Shown here piece by piece: positions 11,417 through 21,440 of a DNA stretch of 64,000 nt. This DNA is from Schistosoma mansoni (taxonomy: Eukaryota; Platyhelminthes; Trematoda; Strigeidida; Schistosomatidae), in the NCBI RefSeq assembly GCF_000237925.1, contig NC_031495.1, forward strand, positions 43,423,490-43,487,489, read 5' to 3'. Numbering within the stretch: the first letter of the stretch is position 1; each line of letters opens with the position of its first letter. A program made the position numbers and the translations under genes. The notes under the pieces were generated by a model that was not told the DNA's origin, did not search any database, and saw nothing but the letters and a program-made list of their open reading frames with translations.

Positions 11417-13287
11417 TGATCCCTAAAGTGTTCTGCCAATCGATTCAATCTCCTGGATTGAGAATGAATAATATGTCCATCTTTATCTGAGATAGTTTGG
11501 CTGATAGTTGGGTTCCTAATACCGGTTTCCTTAACAAGTCTGAACAGTTGTCTGCTGTTGCCTATTACCGCTGCCTTCTCAATCTCTCTTGCTTTCGCTA
11601 CCGACCACTGTTCGCGATCATTGCGTAGGCTTCTTATGAGCCTGTGCTCAAGGTGACTCTGCTCTTCGTTATGTTCAAAGCCAGGTGGGATAAGTTTTCG
11701 AGCATCTATCAGTGCGGTAGATGCTGCCGAGATCCAGTGTTTTTCCCTAACCTTATGGTTTATCGTGCTAGCAGATATCACTGCTGTTCCCACAGCTTTT
11801 CGGATGTGATTCAACACTGCCTCGGGGTGGGCACAACTTACATGGTTGCCTAACTGTTTTTCTAGTTGTTCCTGAAATATATTCTTAGCTTGCCTATCAT
11901 TAAGTAGAACCCTAAGAGGTTTCCTAGCAGCGTCTTTCCTACGTCCAGTAGGACGCAGACAGATACGCGCACACACTAGAGCATGATCTGAACCTAAACA
12001 TGTGTTCCAGAATGAGCGACAGTCTTCTATCGAGCCCCTCCATCGGTGGCTGATAGCCCCGTGATCTAGTTGGGTCCAACGTTGAGACGAATTCGAGGGT
12101 CGCCATGTCAAAAGATGTTTTCCCTTGTGCTTAAAGTTAGTATTTGCAAGAAACAGACGGCTATCTGAGCAAAGTTGTAACAGACGGTCGCCACTATCTG
12201 TTCTTTGAACCATGATACCATAAGATCTACCCAAGTGTTATTCCCTTTCGATTAGTTTACCTAATTGAGCATTAAAGTCACCTGCCACTATTACTACATA
12301 AGAGCGCCTAACTGCTAGGAGAACGTCAGAAAGCTTTCTGTAAAACTCATCTTTTATATCGTCTGAGCTGCAGTCAGTGGGAGAGTAGTCAGAGACGACG
12401 AAGAGGCAACGACAAGTGTCCCTATCTTTCCAAGTCTTTACTGTTCCGTTTAGTTGGATAGCGCAAAAACGATTGTCCACTGGGATCCAGTCTAAACGAG
12501 CTAGTTCTGCCCTAGGACTTAATGCTATACCTACTCCAGTGAGGCCACGGGAAGAAGCATCAGGGCTTCCAGATACACGAAGTGTGAACCGAGTTGGTTC
12601 ATTATTTTGACGTGGTGAGGTCAAATGAATGACGCTACTCGGATCCTGTATGCGCGTTTCGGAGACGCAGCACACATCGATGGTGCGAGATTCTAAAGTC
12701 CTAGCTAAGGAAGCCTGTTGTCCTATTTGGCGAAATGTTCGGACGTTAAAAGTTCCTACATGTCGTTTAGAGCGTGGTTTCAGGAGACCAGGAATAAAGT
12801 TCCGCGTACTCGAATCGTTCGCCCTAGCGGTGCGAGGTAATAAAGAGACGTGAGAAGGGTTAGTCGTGGAGATAACAGAGTTATTAGGATGTGTAGGAAG
12901 GATTCGAATGTGACCAACTTGGTTTTGTGTGCTGTTACGGGTATGAGGGCTAATATCACTTCCCGGCTGCCCACACCATGGAAAGGCATTTCTTGAGGGA
13001 CCTGAAAAGGAAGTTGGATTAATGCTGGTCTTAACGAACTGGGAGCGTGACCGCAGTGCCCAAGGGACAACTGCTTGAGGCCGGTCGCACACAGCCTTTT
13101 TGTGGGGGATTTTTGACGTGTTAGCTCCGTTCTTCAAAAGGACCTTACTGCCGGAGACGGAAATCCGTGAGGTAAATTGTAAGGTGACATTTTTAGGGTC
13201 AACCTTTCCTAACCCCTTCCTTCCTTGTGAGAAGGCAGCATCGCTGCAGATGCTGGTTGTCCGAGGGAAGTACCTGACTGCTGTCAC
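11417..13287 (-). pseudogene. Endonuclease half of RTE LINE protein, broken
   Basis: The frame opens with a serine-rich leader of about 170 residues and then gives the AP endonuclease: FNVRTFRQIGQQ near residue 180, SETRIQD, AGDFNAQLG near residue 340, and after one in-frame TAA at 12238-12240, TQLDHGAISHRW and GSDHALVCARI. These are the usual N, E, D-N and D-H signatures of LINE endonucleases, whose role is to nick the target. The frame then runs into a linker toward the reverse transcriptase, where it is cut by the insertion at 11305-11416. The TAA and the insertion make it a pseudogene. Confidence 0.85.
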
Positions 13288-13465
13288 AAATCTCTACAGT
13301 CAGCAGTACTACTTCGCCCTCAGACCTTGAGTTGCTGCTTTTAGCCTTACCGTTCTCCAATCGACCTGCCTGGCATGATAGAACCTACAGGAACATATGT
13401 TCAGTTGGGTCATCACGACAGGCAAGCCCGACCACCACGTCAAGGTAGCAGCTAAGGTCAGCGGA

Positions 13466-13480
13466 AATAAACTACAGTCA
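13466..13480. repeat. Target-site duplication of RTE LINE, right copy
   Basis: A perfect copy of the 15 bases at 9847-9861. Confidence 0.85.
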
Positions 13481-13646
13481 AAAGAGTAGAAAGAAAAAAT
13501 TAAGGTGTTCAGTAGGACCATAAATTAGAACTTAAAAGGATTTTCAAAAACTGGCGAATGACAGCAGTGAAGATATCATGTAAATAAATAAAAATATGAG
13601 GAACGCAAGATAAATGAATACAAGTTGTACAAATTTTCATAACAAA

Positions 13647-14168
13647 CTAACATACTCTACTATCAAAGCTTCCATCTTGTGATGCTACTTCTTCTTCAAT
13701 CTTCTCTGATGTTGGATGATCAGTAAAGCTTGATCGAGATGAACATCCTGGACGTCGAGTATCTGTTTTGTTACATAATGAACCACAATCATCTGTTCTT
13801 TCTTCTTCTTCTCCATGTTCTCTTTTTACATTGACATTGTGTCTTGATTGGACTGGGTGTAATTTGGAACCGCTGAAATCAAGATCAGCTGGGGTTTCAT
13901 TTTGCATCATTAACTCATGTAAATATCGACTATCAGTTGCATTTGTATGTGCAGGATGAATTGAGTGTCGTGAAACAGATGTGGACAAATTTGGTGTATT
14001 TCCACTACTATTAGAACCACGTTGATTTGCTTCATTTAATAAAAGCCATGATTGATAAACAGCTTCAAGAGACTGTAAATTTCTCAATGAATTGGCAGAT
14101 GAGGAGTGATGTAACTGTTCTCTAGATTTTAGATCACCACTAGGTTCCGAGGTCATTTTCTCAAGGCT
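13647..14168 (-). CDS. MITF/TFE-family bHLH-ZIP factor, last exon
   Basis: This terminal exon starts after a minus-strand AG at 14170-14169 and joins the exon at 16285-16138 in phase 0. It opens with SLEKM, which completes a zipper reading LLLQRIESLEKM, comparable with LLLRIQELEMQ in MITF. It encodes 173 residues and ends with TAG at 13649-13647. Most of it is polar and Ser/Asn rich. VKRE (in NVNVKREH) fits a sumoylation consensus. Near the end, CSSRSSF followed by a Glu-rich run resembles the C-terminal SRRSSFS-acidic motif of TFEB and TFE3, which suggests this is the true end. A GTATGT just before the stop could serve as an alternative donor, so a further exon is not excluded. Confidence 0.85.
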   Translation of the reverse strand, partial: SLEKMTSEPSGDLKSREQLHHSSSANSLRNLQSLEAVYQSWLLLNEANQRGSNSSGNTPNLSTSVSRHSIHPAHTNATDSRYLHELMMQNETPADLDFSGSKLHPVQSRHNVNVKREHGEEEERTDDCGSLCNKTDTRRPGCSSRSSFTDHPTSEKIEEEVASQDGSFDSRVC

Positions 14169-16137
14169 CTTTACATTCATTTAATTAAAGCAAAAAGTAC
14201 AGATAAATAAAAAACAATCTCACCCATTTTTTACTCAATCTATTTGTTTATTTATCTGGAAATTTAATCGTTAAAATAAGCCTTCATTTGAGCAATAAAT
14301 AAAAACACAACGAGCCTAAAATGATGACATAGTTTGAAATTCCGAAAACCGGGTTACTAAAAATCAATAAGTAACATACAGAATGGACAGCTAGCAAGCA
14401 AACAATTATCTGTGCCTATATACATACATATACAGATAGGAAGTGAATCTAAGCGAATACGAAATAACGGACAAATATTAGGTAAATGAAGTATCTGACT
14501 TTTAGATGCTAAGCTAGCATATATGAGTGTCATGATAACTAGGTTAACAGAATAAGTATACACAAGTGAATTTTATAGGAAAGGGAATGAGAAACAAACT
14601 TTAAATAGTAACAACGTGACCAAAGATTACAACACTGGCAAATTATTGGACCACAATGGGATAGAAAACTCAGACAATGTCTGAATCGAGGACATTCTAT
14701 TTAGTCAACAGTAATAATACTAGTAAATCAAAGGTATGAAAATGAACAGAAACAAAAATATATTGTGGGAAATATTCTCTGTTCATCTGCGCAAACACCC
14801 AGAAATCTAATTCGTATGATCTTCTATAGCAAAGAACTATGGGAAATTGCACACAAAAAAAGTTTTTTGTCAACTAGTACCGAAGAAATATGAAGAAAAA
14901 ACCAAGGAAGTATTTTGCTTAATTTTTGAGTAAATTTTATTGATACATAGCCAGTAATGACTTTAAACTGGCCAACTTGTTTCTCTTTCTAAAAAAAGAT
15001 TACTAAATCTTATGGTTGACGCAACATCAGCAAAAGCACATATGAAAATGAAAATAAGTTCCGTTACATGGTGTAACATACGAGACATGAGTAGTAGAAT
15101 TAGGAGGACAAAAAGTATCAAGGTTGTCTCATACCACGAAGCATAAGTGAAATCAACTTCGTTTTTTTTAAAGGAGCTACAAAAGAAGCTATAGGCTTCT
15201 TATAACTAGAACAAAGATTTGAATGCACAAATAATCCCTAATACAGCTAACCATATTGACTCACATTCATTCAACTTACATCATCGGTTTTACAAATTCA
15301 ATTCAATTCACCTGTATAGTTGATAATAATTTAGTTACTTGCAATCCTATCGTATTTTCCCCGTGGTATTTTTTAAAAGAGAAATAACTTGGATGAGATT
15401 TTTATACTACTGTATTTGATTTAATAATTCACTAGGCAATCAGTCATAAAGCATATTATATTCAAGAAAAACTTTAACACTAATAAAATTGATATGTTAA
15501 TATCCCAGCGAAGAGTAAATAAGTGGTAACTGATAAGAATTATCTATGGACTATTATTACATATATTATCATTGGATACCTATTAAATAACTAAATTATA
15601 CATATATTCGTATTTCTTTTATCATAAACTTTTACTTGACCTATTGGCCACTGTTATAGGTTTTACCATTCTTAACTTATTCGCAATTTATTACTTACAG
15701 TATCCATACTCACAGGCACTTTTGACTTGGTCTTGTATGATAATTATTTTAATTTTATGGTGTGATGCTGTCTAGTTTGTTTTTATGTCTGAAACATACG
15801 ATTCATACAGCGGAGGCCGATATTTGTGTTCTGGACTGAACGGGCTGGGCTAGGCGAGAGGTTGCTACATAGAGGACCAATAAGGACTCAGAGTTGACTC
15901 AAGGCTGCTCGAACTGGTCAACACAACATTACCTTAGCACAGATACAAGGTCATATAAGTCGGTGTTCTGATTGGCGATTTCGTCACGTGCTATTTGACA
16001 GAGGCATAAGTTATAACAGGATACGAATATAATACAACATAGTAAAATGTCCTGTAAAAATACATATTCTTTGAATGAAACTAAACTAAATAAACGATGA
16101 ACGATTCTATTCGGAAGAAAAAAAGACGAAATCTTAC
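14169..16137 (-). other. Intron of the MITF/TFE-type gene, no other feature seen
   Basis: A GTAAG donor at 16137 and an AG acceptor at 14170-14169 bound this AT-rich intron. No transposon with a recognisable protein and no other exon was found. The small open frame at 14563-14357 has no domain. Confidence 0.6.
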
Positions 16138-16285
16138 CTCAATACGTTGTAAAAGGAGGGGGATTAGTTGACGTGCTATCGTATTTTCTTGTTTAAGACT
16201 TTCCATTCTTGAAACAGCTTCACGTAACTCCATAATGTAACTAACTGAAAGTCGAAGAACACTACCTTTATTTCGTCGACCGTCT
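16138..16285 (-). CDS. MITF/TFE-family bHLH-ZIP factor, helix 2 and zipper exon
   Basis: The exon follows a good acceptor (TTTCTTATAG) and ends at a GTAAG donor. It is 148 bases long and enters with one base that completes the codon GT+A begun in the exon at 17562-17481. It reads GRRNKGSVLRLSVSYIMEL and then EAVSRMESLKQENTIARQL and LLLQRIE. The (R/W)NKGxxLxxSVxYI pattern is the hallmark of helix 2 in MITF, TFEB, TFE3 and TFEC, and differs from USF, MYC and MAX. The heptad hydrophobic residues that follow form the dimerising leucine zipper. The family binds E-boxes of the CACGTG/CLEAR type in the nucleus and controls lysosome and autophagy genes; that role is inferred here from family membership. 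Confidence 0.92.
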
Positions 16286-17480
16286 CTATAAGAAATGGAT
16301 ATGTTTTGAAAACATGGTAAATCATTCAAAAAATGTTTCAAGTCCATCATTGAAAGGCGATTTATCAAACGAGAGAAAAAACAAAGTAGTTTTTAACATA
16401 AACTCGAAACTAACTGGAGAACAAATAGAAAACCCAAGAGTACTTGTTAGTTGTTCCAGATTAAATATACATTAGACCAAAAAATTTACACTCAATAGCA
16501 ATTTAACCCTAATAGACATATATTTAGAAATCTGGTTATTTTTTGATCGGCTAATGATTCAAATTATGAACTAGGATTAGATGAAATTTCAATTGGAAAC
16601 AGAACAGATAAAATATCGATCGTATCTAGTTTCAAAATATTCCCGTATAATCCGAAATCCTACTGGAACAGATCTATTGAAACAAAAGTTACACTTCAAT
16701 CAGTGTATCAGATCCTAATAATTAATATTTTTAATATTGAAACCAATTGGATGTAGGCAGATTGTGTTGCGGTACGATATGTGAGGATTCACCTAGGGGA
16801 GTTGGAAAATCCCGATTCCAAACCAATGGTGAACATGGGCACCCGGTCAGTATCACAGCACACACATAAATCAAGTGACTTGTGTGGCACATATGTATTC
16901 TGTGCCCTTTTGTACCAACATTTATGTGTCCAAATAAATAAATAAACAAATAAATAACGATATGTGAGGAAACTGCCATGATCAACAAGGAAGTCTTAAA
17001 TATTCACCTTAAGCAGTGTCAATTAGCAATAGGTTGTTATTAAATTTAAGGATACTATTGACGATAACCCAATCGGCCAAAAAAAGAGAGTGCTTAATCC
17101 GTTCATGAAGAGGATCCGTCATCGCCAGACATGATAACAAGGTACAAAGTCACTAGTTTTCAGTCACTTATCGAATTCTGTTTGTATGATGAGGAAATTA
17201 CCCTATCTTTCTCTTAATTTCGTAACTGACTTGTTATCTATTATTGAAAGGAGTATTCTTATACACACCAAGGAGAATCACGTTACGCAAAACTTGGAAA
17301 TGATAAATATTGCCACTTATATTAGGTAAAAGTTGATCAATGTACTAGAGATAAAATATTTTGAAATATAAGTAGACCGAAGAATGAAAGTTACAAGGTA
17401 ATAAAAACAACTGCATTCTAAAGTATCAAAGATGACAGTGATTACAAGGAAGAGCCTAAAATAAAAAATAACTGACTTAC
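16286..17480 (-). other. Intron of the MITF/TFE-type gene
   Basis: Bounded by the GTAAGT donor at 17480 and the acceptor before 16285. It contains the short SINE copy at 16785-16958 and nothing else recognised. Confidence 0.75.
16785..16958 (+). repeat. RTE-tailed SINE, internally deleted copy
   Basis: This matches the end parts of the SINE at 30375-30892: CACCTAGGGGAGTTGGAAAA and then GGGCACCCGGTCAGTATCAC, finishing in the tail GTGTGGCACATATGTATTCT and an AAATAAATAA run. The middle, about 166 bases, is absent. The gap falls between two GGGC strings that are separate in the longer copies, so the deletion or template jump used a 4-base match. Confidence 0.8.
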
Positions 17481-17562
17481 ACATCCCGATACAGTTCCGG
17501 TGGGAGTAAACTACTGAGATAGACGATTTGTGAATTAATATAATCTCTTCGCTTCCGTTCAA
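17481..17562 (-). CDS. MITF/TFE-family bHLH-ZIP factor, basic-helix 1 exon
   Basis: This 82-base exon lies between a TTTTTCAATGTCTAG acceptor and a GTAAGT donor. Its first two bases complete an isoleucine codon with the last A of the upstream exon. It encodes ERKRRDYINSQIVYLSSLLP and then PELYRD, the rest of the basic region, helix 1 and part of the loop. With the upstream HNRI, the three DNA-contact residues His, Glu and Arg fall at the spacing typical of CACGTG binders (HxxxExxxR). Exons this small are missed by open-frame length filters. Splice phases on both sides agree (2 bases in, 2 bases out), which strongly supports the model. Confidence 0.92.
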
Positions 17563-19862
17563 CTAGACATTGAAAAATGAAAAAAGACATAATAACTTAG
17601 ATTTCTAAATAATATTTGGATTGACTTGAAAAAACGGCAGATTCAATAGGTAAAGTTATTATACAACGAAGTGAATTCATCTAGTCAATAAAAAAACTGG
17701 GAAAATGAGTCCACACAAACTTATGATCAAAAGAACTTTCAAAATTTTCAAATAAAACACTCATAATAAGTTAACGAATACCGTCTTCACAGATCATATT
17801 ATCAATTGATTTATAGGCCAAATTGAAAGTAAGAACAATTACCAGTTCAAAGACCTTAAAGTGAGCTCTTCAATAGGATCAAAACATACGAACACGCAAC
17901 TACCAACGTACTCATGAAATCATGGAATGGAGGATAGCAAAAATGTAACATACTGTTATAAAATATGGAATTAATCAACTTTACTTTCAACTCAACAGAA
18001 TTATTAGAAGTCAGATAATCGAGTGAATACACATGCTCACTCAATCATAATACACAGGATTTTGCATGTCATCGCAATTCATCACAATGACCATTAATAC
18101 AACCAGAAGAAATGAACAGAAGATACATTAAAAGTGAATGCTAAGCACACAAAATGTAACTTGAAAAGAATGAACGAAACGGGCGGATGAATCGTGAAGC
18201 TTCAGAAATAGAGTGGCTATGGCATCACAGATTATGATCATCTCGTGGACATGAAATAAGGACCATAAGCATGAAGAAACGACTCACTATAGTAAATAAT
18301 TGATTGATGGGCTGATGGTATATATTTATAAGAAGTTTTCTCAACATTAAGAGTTACATTTCTAAGTGACGGATTGAAATTCAAACTTGACAGAAGTATT
18401 GAACAACCAAACTTATCATTTTTTAGGAGTTTTAACTGGGTTTGTTTGTATTAAGCACAAATAACTCCATACACATATGTATATATTTCTAACAATTCAT
18501 GTAAGCTAACGTTTTACAATAAATTAATTTTTATTTGTCATTTAACATTATTTCGTCAACTGTGAGCTAGCAATGACATGTGGTATATTGATATGAAAAA
18601 AGTGGGGTCTATTTATTGATATGTTGATGAAAACAATTAAGAGTACCAGTGGAATCGATTTACTGCACTATATTTTGCATATTGTAAAAATAACATTCCA
18701 ACGTTTACGCGCAATCTTGTAAACAGAATAACAGAAAAAAATAACAAGCCAATGAGCCATAGAGATCATTCTAGTATGTGCACAAATATTATGAAGAAAA
18801 TAATCACTGATTGGAGATCTGAAATTTCAAGTTTACAACAATTCTTATTTTGTATTTTATGACGGATAATGAAAACGTAAATAACAAATACAACCAACCA
18901 TTTAAAAATATTAGTTTCTTGCCAATTTCACAGAAAAAAAGATTAAATTATATTCTAATAGATTGCTTAAAGTCGAATGACGAGGAGTCTGATGAAAAGT
19001 TAAAATTCATAAAATTAGGTTTACTCTAAGAATTGCTTGACAACAAAACATGGATATCATCCAAATAAACAACAAGTTGATCAACTTATTTACAAAATCA
19101 CACATGGTATTTTTCTCTGTATGATAACCATGTATATTTATTTCGAAGGTAAATTAATCATATAATACAAAATTACTAACATCAATATTAGTAACAGTAC
19201 ACTAGCAGTAATTAAAAAGGAAATTTACGTAAAGTTGGCTTCGAAATACAATAGGATACCATATATATAAAGTCGAGTTTTTCCCGCATCTAATCTACAA
19301 AAGAACCTTTTACAGCCGAAAACAATCTCAGCTAGGAATTTTTGCTTTCAACATATGTAGAAAAATTTTAGCGGGTCGCAAAAGTGGGTCAGTTAATCAA
19401 CCTACGACTCCTAATAAAGATTTACTTACTTTTAACACAAGTAAAAATTATCGATTTTCGATATCACAAGGGGTAGTAGGAACAATTTAGGTTGATTTTT
19501 ATCATCCTTACGTACTTAGTATCAAATTAAAATTCAACATTACTATGAAGAAAGTATTCTACGAAACTAGTTGAAGAAAAAGAAACAGATAAGGATTGAA
19601 AACGTCGAATGATTATTGCAAACAGAAATCCAGCTGCAAAACTAACGAAACTTGTTGACTTTATGATAGCAAGCATTTCAAAGTTCTTCTGAAGTTTTAT
19701 ATGAAGTACTTTAGGTCGAAAGTTCCACTTTCTGATTCCTTTTTTGCTTACTTTTTCATATTAATTGCATTTTCTTGATAAATTCTAGATTGATCCGGCT
19801 CATTAGTAAGGAAATAAGAATGAGAAAAAAAACTAGCAACTTCAAAACAATGGTAAACTAAC
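17563..19862 (-). other. Intron of the MITF/TFE-type gene, no other feature seen
   Basis: Runs from the GTTAGT donor at 19862 to the acceptor at 17563. It is AT-rich, with no recognised exon or transposon protein. Confidence 0.6.
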
Positions 19863-20505
19863 TTCTGTTATGACTCTCTTTTTTTGAACGTTGCTTTTGA
19901 CTGACAGCTTTAGCGGGATCTTGAACTGGATGATTAGTCAATACTGGAGGTGTACTGAATAGATTCGAACTTGAAGAGCTATTCGGAGAGCAAAAGGCTT
20001 GATGGGGTGCAGAACTAGAAGTGGTAGTGGCTGAAAGTGAAGGTGCATAGATTGGTACTGGAGCAGTAGTTGGGGAATGAGAATTAGGTAAAAGCATTCC
20101 TAAACGTGTATTCTGTACATCGGAAGGACAGCATCCAGATTGAGTGGCAGGACTTAATACGATGGAACGAGATTTATTTGACGTAGAGGAGCTGGAATAA
20201 TTGGTAGAATATGCATAGTGTGAATTATTTTTCTGATGACAATCCATTAAATCAGTGGTTGTAGGCATTGAACTAGCGGGAGAAGAGCTAACCATACCGC
20301 TATAAGTGGCAGTTGAACCTGGGATCAATGGAATTAAATGTCCGGGTTGTCCGTGGAAGGAAGAAGCCTGTGGCTGGTTGTGAACTGATGTGTTCCCAAA
20401 GGGCTGCCATGCGAAAACTGAATGTGGAGCCATATTAGGCGTTCCTTTACTGATTGGAGCGCTTGAACTGCCTTCTAAAGATGGCAGACGTTGTCCATAG
20501 TCAAA
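19863..20505 (-). CDS. MITF/TFE-family bHLH-ZIP factor, Ser/Pro-rich exon leading into the basic region
   Basis: The exon starts after a CATTTTCTAG acceptor, is in frame from its first base (FDYGQRLPSLEG) and ends at a GTTAGT donor. It encodes 214 residues plus one base. Most of it is Ser, Thr and Pro rich and looks disordered, as expected of a regulatory or activation region. The last residues, SKKESHNR, start the basic region (KKDNHNL in MITF) and continue with IERKRR in the next exon. A stretch ATQSGCCPSDV is faintly like the VTSSSCPADL segment that holds the 14-3-3 site of TFEB; the key serine is not obvious, so this is only a suggestion. An internal ATG at 20433 exists, but the open frame and acceptor argue that coding starts further upstream. 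Confidence 0.88.
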
Positions 20506-21244
20506 CTAGAAAATGGAGAGAGAAAAGAAATGATAAGTACTGGGAAGAAGCGCAAAAAAGTAAGCAACACTTAAGTTAAGTTAGAAAAGTAAATACACTA
20601 TCCTAAACAAACATTTTGTAGACGAAAATAATGTAGAAACAGGTACAACTTTATAGTGTTTGAGAGTTACAAGAAAAACTGAATTGCCTTCAATACATAG
20701 TATTTAGTATTTTCGCTATGACTTACCAGAGTTAAGAAACATTCGTAAATCAAACGATGGGATACATTAGAAAAATAACAAGAATGGAAAAATTGGACTA
20801 CAACAGCTAAATATTGGACGCTTAATATAAATCCTCAACTGTAGTTTATATCTAAAGTAATTTGTTCCACATTCGACGACCAAGTAGTTTGAACTGAGTG
20901 AAAACAGGTTAATTTGGAAACATCTGATAGTATGTATAACACATTGTAAAAAATGTCTTGTTGAGAAGTCACTATTTTACAGAAGACTAAATGATATTTC
21001 ACTTATCTGGGTGGTGGATAATGAAAAATACCAATATGAATGAGGAACTCGAAATATGGGATGACATTACCATTATTTCATGACCAACAAAAGATCGACT
21101 TGCCTTCTAATAGCCGAACACTAAACAGTTAAGAATTAGTGTGTAAAGCATGAAAATGCAATCTTGCTCTCTAAAGGTGAAGTGGATATATGAAATCATT
21201 ACTTAATAACTGAAAGAAAAATATCAATGAACTACGAAACCAGA

Positions 21245-21249
<5 letters not shown>

Positions 21250-21277
<28 letters not shown>
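21250..21277. repeat. (AT)n microsatellite
   Basis: About 14 AT units; possibly the 3' tail of the SINE just above. Confidence 0.95.
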
Positions 21278-21282
<5 letters not shown>

Positions 21283-21440
21283 ACTCATTTACCTGGTACT
21301 TGGGCATGAACAACATTTTAAGTGTGAGGGTTGATGATGTCACTCGGTTGCACAAACAGAAGTAGGCTGAAGAGAGTTCGAACCTATAAATTGGTGGCTT
21401 GATATCGAACGCCTTAACCATCAGGGAACATATAGAACTA
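21250..21440 (-). repeat. Candidate tRNA-derived SINE with (TA)n tail
   Basis: On the minus strand, TGATGGTTAAGG (21423-21412) resembles a pol III A-box and GGTTCGAACTC (21384-21374) a B-box, at tRNA-like spacing. The unit continues for about 95 bases and ends in a TA microsatellite at 21277-21250. No second good copy is seen in this window, so the family is unproven. Confidence 0.45.

Larger units (their letters stand above)
9862..13465 (-). mobile_element. RTE-type non-LTR retrotransposon (LINE), 3'-truncated, decayed
   Basis: A minus-strand LINE encodes an apurinic endonuclease followed by a reverse transcriptase in one frame, as in the RTE clade (SR2-like in schistosomes). It is flanked by a 15 bp target duplication. 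It keeps its 5' leader but stops at 9862, inside the region after the reverse transcriptase (compare 31497-32222, which continues further), so its 3' end is missing. It carries a 112 bp insertion at 11305-11416 and at least three in-frame stops. It lies in the same orientation as the MITF/TFE-type gene and begins 166 bp past that gene's stop codon, so it probably sits in that gene's 3' untranslated region. Confidence 0.9.

Noticed and set aside
13645-13656. GTATGT as a splice donor just before the stop of the bHLH gene
   Set aside because: Possible, but the C-terminal Ser-acidic motif typical of the family's end lies just before it, so the TAG is the simpler end.
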